From: Lucinisca nassula
Lineage: Eukaryota > Mollusca > Bivalvia > Lucinida > Lucinidae
Assembly (NCBI GenBank): GCA_963580285.1
Contig: OY757016.1
Location: 41,555,124-41,619,123 of the forward strand
DNA length: 64,000 nucleotides
Direction of reading: 5' to 3'
In this document: positions 10,342 through 21,482 of the stretch, piece after piece
Layout of the letters: each line of letters begins with the position of its first letter
Position numbering within the stretch: position 1 is the first letter of the stretch
Notes under the pieces: generated by a model
Database searches by the model: none
The model's input: the letters and a program-made list of their open reading frames with translations, nothing else
Told to the model about the DNA's origin: nothing
Program-made: the position numbers and the translations under genes

Positions 10342-10726
10342 AAGAATCTTATATGGGTGTGAGGGGGTGGATGGAAAAATCCGTCCCGAGGGTCACTGTC
10401 CGGCATCACGAGGCTTGCCGAGTGATACCGGACAGTGATCCCAAGGGACGGATTTTTTCATCCACCCCTCACACCCATATAGGATCCTTTTTCTTGCATA
10501 CCTTCCGTTTCCTAGCGCGGATTTTTAATGCTGCAGTCACTTCGGTTACCAACGTCCGCCATATTGTGTTGACACGGCAGGAATGTTTAGTGACGTCATG
10601 TAACGTGCTATGACGTCAACCTTAACGACTGGCATACGAGGTCGTAATCAACCTGTGCGTTTATCAAACACGCGATTATATTCGATTTTGGGTCGGAACA
10701 CCAGGGTCAGAACATAAATTTCTATC
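10342..10726. mobile_element. Large foldback element with TGACGTCA sites (family F)
   Basis: A ~140-bp near-perfect hairpin (10349-10490) starts and ends with the ATATGGGTGTGAGG motif and is followed by ~235 bp of arm-free sequence containing TGACGTCA-like sites near 10590 and 10612. A second copy, in opposite orientation and with the same layout, lies at 50043-50413, which defines the element ends. Confidence 0.65.
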
Positions 10727-10867
10727 CGGTGTGCAAGAATGTTCAATCTGACCATTTGATCGTATGATTGCCTGTGTTAGAACCGATAGAGATGAACTAA
10801 AGATATTGAATCCGACAAGTTTGATCGTGTTGACAGCTGTTTGGAATCGACAGAGATGAACTCATTA

Positions 10868-11070
10868 ACCTATTTTGTACCAGAAAACCCAAAACGGGTA
10901 CCCTGGCAAACAGTGCAGGCCCAGATCAGACGCTGCAGAACGCGAAGTTCCATTTTTTTCGAAATAAATTTTGAAAATAACACGACCTATCATTCCTAAA
11001 TTTCAAAATGGACTCATGCTATATATTAGGAGGAAGATTCCATTTGGAACAAAAAAGGTTAAGTGGAATT
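10868..11070. mobile_element. MITE-like element with GGCAAACAGTGCAG foldback (family D)
   Basis: Shares its whole length with 49130-49372: AAACCCCAAAACGGGTA start, GGCAAACAGTGCAG arm, then GGAGGAAGATTCCATTTGG end. In this copy the right hairpin arm has been lost. Confidence 0.55.
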
Positions 11071-11211
11071 CGACCAATTTGTGGCCACCTGTTTTCAAAT
11101 CAATAGAGAACTCATCACGGTTGAGTCCGGCAAATTTGGATTCGTGGACACCTTAGTTCGAACTGATAGAGCTTAATTGGGCCCCGTCAAGCGATTTTGG
11201 TACTAATCGCC

Positions 11212-11290
11212 CGTGCGAGCAGAGAAGGTTCAGGCGAGCCTGCGCATCCGCGCAGTCTCGCCAGAACCTTCGCTGCTCGCTCATACAATC
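11212..11290. repeat. Foldback repeat (family E)
   Basis: Inverted arms GCGAGCAGAGAAGGTTC and GAACCTTCGCTGCTCGC surround CCTGCGCATCCGCGCAG. A related hairpin is at 45228-45298. Confidence 0.6.
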
Positions 11291-11599
11291 AGTGAATCAA
11301 GAGGAACCTTCAGTCAGAAAGCCATATCCCTGGCCCCTTTTGAATAGCTGGGCATGCGCAGTTAAAATTTGTCATGACGGAATGCTCGAAGACACAAATT
11401 CGCTTGGCGGGGCTCAATTCCGACAGTTTTGATCATGTGGACACGTGTGTTATAAACGATAGTTGGACCGTGATCACCTCTTGTGGAGAAGAGGGAGCTA
11501 GTTGCTGTGCTGTTTGTGATCAGTTTATTTCCTGTTTTCTTTCTTTCTTTCTTTCTTTCCAAAAGGATTATGATTTTATGAAAATGAGATTTTTTATTT

Positions 11600-11879
11600 C
11601 ATCACGAAAACATGCCTATATACTTTTGACCCCCTTGAACCGCACTTTTATATGGTGAAACTGGGGTTTCAGGGGGTATACCTTATTTTTCTAATTTCTA
11701 CTCTAAAATATAGATTGTGGGTACTCGTTAGAACCGCCTCGATGAGGCGGTTCTAGCGAGCGCCCACAATCTATATTTTGAGCAGAAATAAGAAAAATAT
11801 CACAGTTTTGCATCTTAAAATCTTCATTTTTTCGGCGATAAAATTGGCAATGTATTTGTATAGGCGTTTTTGCGTAATG
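11600..11879. mobile_element. Family A hairpin MITE
   Basis: Starts CATCACGAAAACATGCC and ends GGCGTTTTTGCGTAATG. The centre is the GAACCGCCTCGATGAGGC hairpin with ~50-bp imperfect arms (TTATTTCTNCTC...ATAGATTGTGGGTACTCG). The two half-elements differ outside the arms: one has a CCCCTTGAACC segment, the other a TTTTTCGGCGATAAA segment. Confidence 0.75.
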
Positions 11880-12162
11880 TGATTGTGAAATCCTTCTAAA
11901 TGATTTTTTTCTTTCTTTCTTTCTTTCGTACCATAATAAATCGATCGTCGACTGGAATAAAATCACGACTCTACTGAAAAACAAAACCCATAAACCAACC
12001 TACACGTAAATGTTGCATTTTGTTTTCGATGTTAATGATATTCTTATCTTGTTGACACATTTATGGTACATTTGCCAAGTGCACCTACAGTAAGAAATGC
12101 ATTTGATCCGGATCTCCGCAAAACTGAAAAGATGATCTGGTGCACGATGAGCCAAAGGCTCA

Positions 12163-13130
12163 CTCGTAATACATTATTAACGGCTAAACTCCTTAATCAG
12201 GGTTATCGGTACCATGAACTACGCAAAGCATTTACAAAATTTTATAGACGCCATTCTGATTTAATTTCAAAATTCAATATTGGACTTAAATCTCTTCTGC
12301 AACAAGGTCTATCGGAACCCGAATTTTATGGTGACTTAGTATATAAATTCAGAAAAATATATAACCGCAATGACTTCAGCACCCAATTTCGTAAAATCAT
12401 TCTTCGATATAAAAAGATTAGGTACAACATGGATGTTAAACGACAGACTGCATGCATGGTAGTTAACCCAATCACGGTTGGCAACTTTGCTTCCCTCTTT
12501 AATTGCACGCCGATGGGTCAGGCCTCAGATTCTATGACGGCTCCAACGTAAAGGCTTATTGAGAATTAGAGAGATCTAATTCAAGGTAATGTTGGTTGAT
12601 GCCTGATGCTCTGTCTCTAGTCGGGCCTATCGGGGTCTAACTGTTGGTTTTCTTTTGCTCCAGCATTTCGGTGGTTTCTTGCTGTCGAGTCCTCCCCGTT
12701 GTCTCACCTCTGTGGTTCTTTGATTTTTTGTGTTCACGGAGACGTTGCGCTGGTGGGTTGGGGGCCTTCATGCGGACTGAACAAATTATTTGTCTAAATC
12801 GCGGCGGAGGTGGGGGCGGGGATTGTGGCCACGTAGGGTCGATTTAGGCCCCCAGTGGAAATCATTCCACTGACCGTTCTAAGGCGGTTCTTCTGTGGCG
12901 GTTTATTTTTGGTGTTGTTTGTTACTTGCTGTGTGTATCACTTGTGTCTTTTTATTTTGGATGGCCATATGGCCATTTTGTGGGAAAGTAACTGTCCTTA
13001 TGACCTTCCTTTGTTTAGGTTTCCATTATGGTCTGGTCGCTTAATGTTTGTGCTACTTTCCCTTTGCTGTCTTTGGTGGGTGGAGTAAGCTAATTGTATC
13101 GATTCCTGATCTTTGTTTTACTTCTACTCT
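12163..13130 (+). pseudogene. Naiad Penelope-like element, copy 3, 5'-truncated
   Basis: An open frame from about 12163 to the TAA near 12549 encodes the C-terminal ~128 residues of the Naiad polyprotein (from RNTLLTAKLLNQGYRYHEL to the SMTAPT end), very close to copy 1. The full 3' UTR follows, to about 13130, with the conserved GGCCATATGGCC hairpin near 12963. Upstream of 12163 the same frame runs into unrelated DNA, so that part is not Naiad. Confidence 0.8.
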
Positions 13131-13559
13131 GATGAAAGCGAGTGTTCGTGCATCGCATGGGCGTTCCATAGACTATTTGCTTTCCAGTTGCCTACTTTGA
13201 CGTCCGCGCAGATACGTAGTCTGATCTCATTCTTCGCTGCTTAGACGTTTGCTTACATCATTCGGTGCTATAAATGAGTATGTTTGTTATCTGTAGAATT
13301 TCAAACGCCCTCATTAAGCAGATATACATCAGGACAAATATGCCCCATTGTTAATTGCTTAAAATAAACAAAATAATGATACATTTGCATGTTTCAAAGC
13401 TCAGCGCATTGTTATAAAATGCAGCCATTATTCGAAAAAGAAAAAATAACTGAAAGCAATATTGCTAAAAAATGGAAAAAAAAGCTTTTATGTGTTTTCT
13501 CTGCATGCATCCGTACTTGTCGTACATGCTTCGACTACTATTAATACTTCAAATGTTTA
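13131..13559. other. Intergenic DNA, no gene seen
   Basis: AT-rich sequence with no recognisable coding or repeat signature. Confidence 0.45.
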
Positions 13560-13725
13560 AGAAATAGATCAACTCTAACTGTGATTTGTTGAGTAATAAA
13601 TCACAGTTTGGAGGTCGGTTGTAAAGTAGATCAAATCACGAGCGCGTAGCGCGCGTGATTTGTCTACTTACAATAGACCGACAAACTGTGATTTATTACT
13701 CAACAAATCACAAACTAGAGCTGAT
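13560..13725. mobile_element. Foldback MITE (family G)
   Basis: Long inverted arms of GTGATTTGTTGAGTAATAAA with its complement, plus an inner GATCAAATCACG arm, around a GCGCGTAGCGCGC centre. Ends are AGATCAACTCTA and the inverted AGAGCTGATCT. A diverged second copy is at 24527-24676. Confidence 0.65.
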
Positions 13726-14135
13726 CTTTGTCGATTCTAACAGCTGAAAATCAGCAATAATGCTGTTGTTTCCTGCAAAATCTCACAACTTTTCGCCATT
13801 GTTAGAAGAAATCCCGCCAAAATCATCGACTGAAACACATGCGTTTATCTCCTTTTCTAACAGTTTCGAAGCGAGAAAATGACGTTTCACCGTCTAAGGT
13901 CAAGAAATCGACTAGTGACGTCATAAATTGGCAGTTTTTAATGACGTCACTCGTCACGCTCTTCCTTGTCGTGATTTGTTGTAGAATAAAACAGTTATTT
14001 TCCATCGCCCATATAGGCGCGCTGTGTAAGAATTTCTATTAGGATTTGTAATGGGACTACACACCGGCCTGATCTTAAATGGGTGTTCATTTTATATGAA
14101 ATTTTTGAAACCAGCCTAGAGTTATATAGTAAATA

Positions 14136-14254
14136 CATGATTAGTGTCTTTAATGGTGAGCATCAGACAATTTTATAGGGGCGAGCTTGAGCGAGCCCCT
14201 ATTAAAAAGTCGCAGCCCATCGATTATATTTTATTATTAAAGACACTAACCATG
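14136..14254. mobile_element. Small TIR element (GATTAGTGTCTTTAAT ends)
   Basis: Terminal inverted repeats of about 20 bp (CATGATTAGTGTCTTTAAT and its complement), with an internal GGGGCGAGC...GCTCGCTC type hairpin. Confidence 0.55.
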
Positions 14255-14257
14255 TTT

Positions 14258-14620
14258 GTTTGTTTGTTTGATTAGAGGTTAAACGTCCCCGTCAACACTG
14301 TAAAGGTCATTTTGGAGACATGGCTTCCAATTTTGTGGGACTTTTACCCGACATTGAGCTAAAATGACATCTCAAGCCCTGTCGCCCAATGAAACGAATA
14401 GGTTTTTTTTTTCTTATGAATGTTTTCATTGCTCTTAAAGGAACTCATTTTTGATTTTTATTATTAGCATGGACGGTCCGCCTCGCAACGCGGTTCCAGG
14501 ACAGGCTTAGATCCTCTAAGCGGTTTACCAGTACTTGTGTGCAGGCCGGATTCAGCTCTGCGTGGAAGCATCATGCAGCCCATATATTTCTTCAAGCCCC
14601 TATGGGCGGGGGCTTACACT
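14258..14620 (-). mobile_element. SINE-T retroposon carrying a hammerhead-element fragment
   Basis: Dispersed ~290-bp retroposon, here called SINE-T, with a (CAAA)n tail that reads as GTTTGTTTG on the plus strand at the left end. Other copies are at 27525, 31316, 52975, 54985 and 63757. Between AATAGG and the AGCATGGACGG segment it contains an insertion of the 3' 60 bp of the hammerhead element (14401-14464). Confidence 0.65.
14401..14464 (+). mobile_element. 3' fragment of the hammerhead-ribozyme element
   Basis: Matches the last ~60 bp of the 202-bp unit (CTTATGAATGTTTTCATTGC to TTTGATTTTTATTA). It is 5'-truncated upstream of the ribozyme, as expected for a retrotransposed unit. Confidence 0.65.
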
Positions 14621-14886
14621 AACCATGTACTTAGTTTTTACCGCAATCAAAAAATTCAAGGAGTTTTGCGATATTTTAGCAAATTTCACTAAAACGACTG
14701 TGTGGCATGTTAAACGACATTGAGTGCCAAGGCGCGCACACATAATTTATACCACAATTAGCCATTCAAGTAACCTAATAAAGGGGACTGAGAAATTGCA
14801 CGCTATAATGGGTAATGACTTATAATACCTTCACTGACCTATAATACGTCTATAGACCGGACCTACTTTTCGGTTTCCTAATTTGC

Positions 14887-15065
14887 AAGTGCAGACAATA
14901 ACATGCAAAATAGAAGTAGAGGCAATGATCAAGAATCGGTACAATTAACCCACAGTTTCCATCAGAGACACCAAAGGGAAATAAACACAAGCATGAAGCA
15001 ACATACCCCAACGGAAACACCAACAGCGGAAAGCCAAGAGGACATGCAGAACTCTGGTTGCTATG
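14887..15065 (-). mobile_element. Naiad 3' UTR fragment (diverged)
   Basis: Contains the diagnostic minus-strand 3' end (AATAGAAGTAGAGGCAATGA on the plus strand) and the CAGAGACACCAAAGGGAAA segment. It is more diverged than the other copies and closest to copy 4. Confidence 0.55.
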
Positions 15066-15079
15066 GCAACAAAACCAAA

Positions 15080-15108
15080 AAATAATAATAATAATAATAA
15101 TAACAAAT
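15080..15108. repeat. (AAT)n microsatellite
   Basis: Run of AAT repeats directly before the satellite at 15126. Confidence 0.8.
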
Positions 15109-15125
15109 AAATAAATATAAATCTT

Positions 15126-16870
15126 TACAAAATCTTCTCCTCCAAAACCGCTCAATGGATTTCATTGCTATTTTGCATGACTGTTCCTTGGGTGGACCTC
15201 TGTCAGATTCCTTGAAGAAACTTTGATCAGACAAAAACATGGCCGCCATGACCACGCCCCTTGGCTCATTAGCTTCCATATACTTATAAAGTTTTTTTTT
15301 TTTTTTTTAAATCTTTTAAATCTTCTCCTCCACAACCGCTCAGTGGATTTCATTCCTATTTTGCATGATTGTTCCTTGGGTGAACCTCTGTCAGATTCTT
15401 TGAAGAAATTTTGATCCAGCAAAAACAAGGCCGCCATGGCCACGCCCCTTGGCTCATTAGCTTCCATACACTTATAAAGGGAAAATATTTAAAAAATCTT
15501 CTCCTCCAAAACCGCTCAATGGATTCCATTCCTATTTTGCATGAATGTTCCTTGGGTAGACCTCTGTCGGATTCCTTGAAAAAATTTTGATCAGGCAACA
15601 AACATGGCCGCCATGGCCACGCCCTTTGGCTTCCATAGACTTACAAAGGGAAAGACTTCAACGATCTTCTTCACTGAAACCATAAGGCCTAAAGCTAAGA
15701 TATTTAGTACAGTGTATGTAGCAAAGTTATGTGGTCACCTACATAAATCCTGCAAACTATGCCTCTGGGGTCCAAATTGGCAACGCCCCGGGGCTTATTA
15801 GCTCCCATAGACTTATAATGGAAAAAAAAAAACCTTGAAAAATTTTCTCTCTGATACCATAAGGCCAATAGCTTAGATATTTAGTATGTAGCAACTTGGT
15901 GTGTTCAACTACATAAATCCTGCGAGTCCAAATTGACCACACCCTAAGGCTCATTAGCTCCAATAGACTTAAAATGGGAAAAACTTAAAAAATCTTCTTC
16001 TGTGAAACCAACAGGGCCCAGAGCTTAGATATTTAGAATGCAGTAACGTCAAGTGTCACTCACATAAATACTGCCAACAATGCCCGTGGGGTAAAAATTG
16101 GCCACGCCCAGAGGCTCATTAGTTCCCATAGACTTATAATTGGAAAAAAATTAAAAAAAGTCTTCTTCTCTGAAACCATAAGGCCCAGAGCTTAAGATAT
16201 TTAGAATGCAGCAATGTCAAATGTTCACTCACATTAATCCTGCCAACCATGGCTCTTGGGTCCAGATTAGCCATACCCCTGGGCTCATTAGCTTCCATAG
16301 ACTCATAATGGGAAAAACTTAAAAAAAATCTTCTTCTCTCAAACCATAAGGCCCAAAGCTTAGTTATTTAATGAATAGCAACGCTAAGTGGTCTCTTACA
16401 TAAATCTTGCCAACCATGTACCTCGGTCCATATTGGCCATGCCCCGAGGCTCATTAGCTATCATAGACATATAATGGGAAACAATTTAAAAAATCTTCTT
16501 CTCTCAAACCATAAGGCCCAGAGCTTAGATATTTAATGAATAGCAACGCTAAGTGGTCTCTTACATAAATCTTGCCAACCATGTACCTAGGTCCATATTG
16601 GCCATGCCCTGAGGCTCATTAGCTTTCATAGACTTATAATGGGAAGAACTTCAAAAATCTTCTTCTCAGAAACTATAAGACCCAGAGCTTAGATGTATAG
16701 TATGTTGCAATGGTAAGTGGTCGCCTACATAAATCCTGCCAACCATGCCTCTGGGGTCCAAATTGGTCACACCTCGGGGCTCATTAGCTCACACAGACTT
16801 ATACTAGTATTTAGAAAGTAGCAATGTTATGCGGTCACCTACGTAAATTCAGCCGACCTTGCTCCTAGTA
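15126..16870. repeat. ~168-bp tandem satellite, about ten diverged units
   Basis: Units start with CTTCTYCTCNNAAACC-like sequence near 15126, 15321, 15497, 15665, 15841, 15993, 16161, 16330, 16495 and 16660. Each contains a GGCTCATTAGCTCCATAGAC block. The first three units (GCTCAATGGATTCCATTCC type) differ from the later ones (ATAAGGCCCAGAGCTTAGAT type), so two subfamilies are joined in one array. No coding potential. Confidence 0.75.
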
Positions 16871-16967
16871 TTTAGAAAAAAAATCTTCAAACTGGTCTTT
16901 TGGATGGTTTCTATTGTAATTTAGAAGGAATATTCCTTGGGTGGATGGCTTATCTTTTTATCCCATT

Positions 16968-17075
16968 GCATGCGGGAAACCCCTAAAGGGGTACCTTGGT
17001 AAACAGTACAAGCCCAGATCAGACCCCGCAGAACACAGCGTCTGATCAGGGTCTGCACTATTTGCTAACAGAATG
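16968..17075. repeat. Family D foldback, diverged
   Basis: GGTAAACAGTACAAGCCCAG arm and GGTCTGCACTATTTGC partner around a CAGACCCCGC...GCGTCTG stem. Confidence 0.5.
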
Positions 17076-17224
17076 TTCCGTCAAAAATAGAATAAAACAA
17101 AAAAAATAGGTCTGACACCACTTATATGATCAATGGACTGGTCCAACATATAGCAATGGAAGAGTCCATTACTATACAATGGGTTAAAGTAATAAATATG
17201 ACAATTGACGGAATATATTTAAAC

Positions 17225-17425
17225 TAAATCACAATGACGCCTATAAAACTAAGAAAATTATTTGCGTAGTTTATGATGCCGATAACCCCGATTAAGAAGT
17301 TTAGCAGTTAACAATTTATGACGAGTGTTGAAGTCCGTTACATGACTAGACACTCTAGCAAATCGAATTAACACCGTAGGATGCCGCTAGAGGAACATCA
17401 CCATCCAAGAAAGGGAAACTTTGTA
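17225..17425 (-). pseudogene. Naiad coding fragment (copy 5)
   Basis: Minus-strand match to the Naiad segment around VTDFNTRNKLLTAKLLN (copy 1, about 1735-1930). It carries an internal deletion and is truncated at both ends. The same region is also present in copy 4, so this is a separate insertion or a duplicated piece. Confidence 0.6.
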
Positions 17426-17555
17426 AAGCCTAACCCTCTCTACGTGACGGTGAGACGGAGGCCTTACCTGCTAGGCCACGGATGCCTTTTTGTATTGATT
17501 TTTGCCATAGCTTTATTTTTCTGCCAACTTGATTAAAATTAAAGCACTGACAGCC

Positions 17556-17834
17556 ATTTCGAAAACACGACTATTCGAATTCATTGCAAATATTACCACC
17601 GAAAAATGAAGAATTTTCGAATGAAAAATCGTGATTTTTTTCTTAATCCTGCACAAAATATAGATAGCGGGTACATGTTAGAACCGCCTTATCGAGGCGG
17701 TTCTTACGAGTGCCCGCATTCCATATTTTAGAGCAGAAATAAGAAAAATAAGGTTTACCCCTGTAAGCCCCAATTTTACTATAAAAAAAGTGGAAGTCAA
17801 TGGGGTCAGAAGGGTAGAGGCGTGTTTTCGTGAT
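17556..17834. mobile_element. Family A hairpin MITE
   Basis: Degenerate left end (CGAAAACACGACTATTCG), central hairpin GAACCGCCTTATCGAGGC, and right end GGCGTGTTTTCGTGAT. Confidence 0.65.
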
Positions 17835-17895
17835 AAGATGGCAAGAATAGCAAGGCTGTAAATAATATTTCCCTATCGGTTATAGTCACGTGGGC

Positions 17896-19600
17896 ATCGA
17901 TAGTAAAGGCAATGATCATGAATTGATACAATTACCTCACATCTCCCATCGAAGACACCAAAGGGAAAGAAATAGCAACATAAAACAATTTCACCATAGC
18001 CAAAAGGACAGACACTTTCCCACAAAATGACCATACGTCTATCCAAATAAAAAAAGATATTAGCAATACGTGCATAGAAAACTATGACAATAAAAGAACA
18101 CAACAGAAGAACCGCCTTGGAACGTGGGCCTAAATCGATTTTACGTGACCACAATCCTCACCCTTGGTTCTGTGGTTCAGACAAATAATTTGTTGAGTCC
18201 GCATGAAGAATTGTGCAACATCTTCGAGAACATAATATATAATATGGAAGAATAAAGAGATGAATCAACCATGAGGACTCGGCAGCATCCAAAACCTGAA
18301 ATGCAGGAGCAAAAGAAAGATAATAGTTGGACCCTGAAAGGCCCAACCATAGACAGAGCATCAGGCACGAGCCGACAATACTTAAAACGTTTAAGCAAGT
18401 CTTTAAGCCGGAGCCGGCATAGCCCGCCGGCATAGCCCGCCGCCGTGCAATTAAGGAGAAAAGCAAAGTTACCATCCGTTATTGCATGCAGTCAGTCGTA
18501 TAACATTTATGTTGTACCCATCATTTTATATCGAAGACTGATTTTACGAAATTGGGTACTAAAATCATTTCAAGCAGATATATGTTTCTGAATTTATATA
18601 CTAAGTCACCATAAAATTCAGGTTCTGATAGGCCTTGTTGAAAATGGGTTTTAAGGCCATCATTGACTTTTGAAACTTAATCGAAATGACGTCCATAAAT
18701 TTTAGAAAGGCTTTACGACGTTTATGATACCAATAACCCTGGTTAAGAAGTTTAGCATTTGATAATTTATTACGAGTGTTGAAGTCAGTTACATGACTAG
18801 ATACTCTGGCAAATCGAATTAATTGCGAGAAACATTACCATCCAAGAAAGGAGAATTTGCAATCTCAAAATAAAAAAATAATAATAAAATCGCGTTTATC
18901 ATATAGTTTGCATGAATCAAACTCATCTAAAATAGATACAATGTAAATCCGAAAACGGGGCTTTGGTAGTATCAGAAAAAAATGCTTTTCAATTTAAGTT
19001 CTGAACGATAAATTTGATTGATCAAACCATTCAAGTGGTTATTGTCAATATTTAATAAATCAACCAAATGGCTAGAGGTCGAGCTGATTTGTTTTGTTTT
19101 GTTTGTTTGGAGTTTAACGGCACAGTCAACACTATTTAGGTCATGTTTTAGCCGTTCAGTTTACCTATCCACACTTTTCCTTGGTAGGCGTATATGTAAG
19201 CGGTTAACCAGTGCAGTGCACAATCTTTTGCCAGAAACTGGCAACTGCCTTTCTTGATTCAGCGGAAGGGAGAGAATAACAGTAGAAAAGATTTCATTAT
19301 CAATCTCCACGAAAGAATGTTGCCGACTCCGGCAGGTATCGAACCCACATTCTCCTGATCACCACTCAGTCGCGCATCCCACTGACCTGCCGAGTGCGAG
19401 AGGCGTCGTGCAAAACGCTTCAATAACAGAAAGGGACATTAACAGAAAGGGACATCATGAAGTCGCTTTCATAACAGAACAAGAACAAATCAGCCACAAG
19501 CGTAGCGCAATTTGTACCCATCGGAATTCCCACTATTTGTCTAAATAACTTAGTATCCAAACTTATATAAATGTTGCAGAGTAGAAAGGCCCAGACCGCA
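17896..19600 (-). pseudogene. Naiad Penelope-like element, copy 4, degenerate
   Basis: 3' UTR at 17896-18410, then the C-terminal domain (about 18411-18840) with several frameshifts and stops. Fragments of the RT domain run to about 19600, including the reverse complement of the GIPMGTNCA motif at about 19510-19530. A tRNA-derived SINE interrupts it at about 19089-19405. The 5' half is missing. Confidence 0.7.
19089..19405 (-). mobile_element. tRNA-derived SINE (type 3) inserted in Naiad copy 4
   Basis: On the minus strand the head has a D-arm-like TCAGTGGGATGCG segment and a B-box-like GGGTTCGATACC, followed by GGCAACATTCTTTCGTGGAG, and it ends in a TGTTTTG-type tail (plus-strand left end). 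The Naiad sequence continues on both sides. A copy with the same head is at 54090-54335. Confidence 0.6.
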
Positions 19601-19689
19601 AATTGAATGTTTTATCACTACAAGGAAAACGCACCCATGTACTCTTTGCTGCTTTTGCATTAGAGATAACATTCATGACATCATGATTC

Positions 19690-19768
19690 CTCGGAAGCTT
19701 AGTCGGATGCGCGTCTGACTGGTGATCAGGGGATCTCGGGTTTGATACCTACTAGAGTCGGCGACATT
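19690..19768 (+). mobile_element. Head fragment of SINE type 3
   Basis: Plus-strand GGATGCGCGTCTGACTGGTG and GGGTTTGATACC boxes match the heads of the SINEs at 19.1 and 54.1 kb. It is cut off directly before the MITE at 19771. Confidence 0.5.
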
Positions 19769-19770
19769 CT

Positions 19771-20172
19771 CATTACGAAAACACGCCTACACAAATGCAT
19801 TGTAAACTTTACCGCCGAAAAAAAAAACACGAAAATTTTCAGATGAAAAATTGTGATATTTTTCTTATTTTTGCTCAAAATATAGATTGTGGTTACTTGT
19901 TAGAAACGCCTCATCGAGGCGGTTCAAAAGAGTACCAACAATCTATATTCTTTTTAGAACCGCCTCATCGAGGCAGTTCTAACGATTACCAATAATCTAT
20001 ATTTCAGAGCAGAAATAAAAAAGAAGGCGACGAGGCGGTTCTAACTAGTACCAACAATCTATATTTTAGAGAAGAAATAAGAAAACTAAGGCATTCTCCT
20101 GCAAACCCCAGTTTTACTATATAAAAAACGCGATCAAGGTAGTCAAAATTATATAAGCATGTTTTCGTGATG
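19771..20172. mobile_element. Family A MITE with multiplied central hairpin
   Basis: Normal ends (CATTACGAAAACACGCC and ATGTTTTCGTGATG), but the central GAGGCGGTTC arm with its AACAATCTATATT flank occurs three times (near 19915, 19970 and 20030). The element is ~400 bp instead of ~280. Confidence 0.7.
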
Positions 20173-20180
20173 TATCATGA

Positions 20181-20460
20181 TTTTTTTTTTTTTTTTTTTT
20201 TTTACGGCAAGCCTCCCTCTTTCACTGGTTCAAGAAGGGCAAATTATGACAAAAGAATGTACGCCGTACTGGTTAACCACTTATATATAGGCCTGCCCAG
20301 GAAAAGTGTGGTTAGGTATGCTGACCGGCTCGACACGATCTAAATGGTGTTGACTTGGCAGACAAACTTCAAACAAATACCCAACAAAATGAGCTCTTCT
20401 AAAAAGGCGTCGATCTTGGTCTGTCACTTAAAGTTCATACATTTTATTTTTTTTTTGTAA
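20181..20460. repeat. Poly-T tract and degraded SINE-T-like remnant
   Basis: A ~23-base T run, then sequence with weak resemblance to the SINE-T retroposon (CTGCCCAGGAAAAGTG, GGTGTTGACTTGGCAGAC). No coding signal. Confidence 0.35.
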
Positions 20461-20889
20461 TATTTTCCACAATCAAACAAACATGGCGCCCCCAATATTG
20501 AAACTTATTAGGTGGAAGATTCCATTGTCATAAATGGTTAAATAAGGAGTTATTTAGTTTCTTCACGAGTTAAGTCCTATTGGCACATTAGATTAATTAT
20601 TTTTGAAAAAAAAAAAGAAAGTTTCCTCCCCTCAAAGTGTAAATCTATGACGGCGTTGACACTGACATGAGGAAATCTCATGCCCGGCATGAGACTTGAA
20701 CAATCCGAAAAGGAGCTCGAGATTTTCACAAGACTCGAACAATCTGAAATGTGGCCCTACACTACACTGACTTCCTGCATTCCTCCACGTCACTATCGCT
20801 GATCATGTACAAAATATAAGTGCCGGGTATTTATAGCAGCGGTCCCAGTGACGTCAAAGCGATTTTTAAAAATAAAATCTTGACTGGGC

Positions 20890-21012
20890 TCGTGTATTGG
20901 TTCCTCGGCGAACAGTGTAGGTCCATACCCAGTGTAGACCTAACCTTATTCTAGATCAGATGCCGCATAAAGCGACATATGATCTGGGTCTACAATGTTT
21001 GTTTAATTACTG
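20890..21012. repeat. Family D foldback, diverged
   Basis: GGCGAACAGTGTAGGTC left arm, GATCTGGGTCTACAATGTTTG right arm, and a GCCGCATAAAGCGAC loop. The left side is partly duplicated. Confidence 0.45.
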
Positions 21013-21218
21013 GAATTTAGGAAATACGAACAGACTACACCTCACGCATCTTTAAACAACATGCACACATACCCTTTTTGTTTCATTGGGTGGCAGTGCT
21101 TGAGATGTTGTTTCATCTCAATGCTGGGTAAAAATCCCACAGAATAGGAAGCAACTCAGTTTTGACATGGACTTAAAACTCAAATCATACAAACAAAAAA
21201 GACCCTCTAAGGAAAAGA

Positions 21219-21395
21219 AGCCTCCGTGGTGTAGTGGTTATGCTACTCGCCTGATAAACCAGGGGTCGCAGGATCGATCCAGGGCTTCTCCAGACTTTCT
21301 GATGAGTCTTTAAAGCGAGGTCCCGTCTCCGTATGACTTTAACTGTTGGTGAGACGTAAAACGCAAACACTCACTCATTCTCTCTCTAAGGGAAA
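21219..21395 (+). mobile_element. tRNA-derived SINE (type 1)
   Basis: A-box-like TGGTGTAGTGGTTATG and B-box-like GGTCGCAGGATCGATCC, followed by a body with GGTCCCGTCTCC and a CACTCACTCA tail. The same sequence occurs at 27218. Confidence 0.65.
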
Positions 21396-21482
21396 AAATA
21401 ATACGATTAACAATAGCATATACAACAGTATATAAATAGTATTACAAATAAATGAAGCCGCAACGTGTGCTAACATACTGCA

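Larger units (their letters stand above)
9720..11465. repeat. Dispersed units of a ~65-75 bp satellite-like repeat
   Basis: Units carrying variants of GTTGAATCCGACAAGTTTGA followed by TCGTGTGGACACCTG and GAACTGATAGAG occur near 9775, 9840, 9905, 10005, 10745, 10810, 11125 and 11415. The array is split by foldback elements at 10342-10726, 10868-11070 and 11212-11290. Units have diverged, so the array is old. Confidence 0.5.

Noticed and set aside
12063..12162. N-terminal extension of the Naiad copy 3 frame
   Set aside because: Bears no similarity to Naiad. The element is truncated at about 12163 and the frame merely runs on into flanking DNA.
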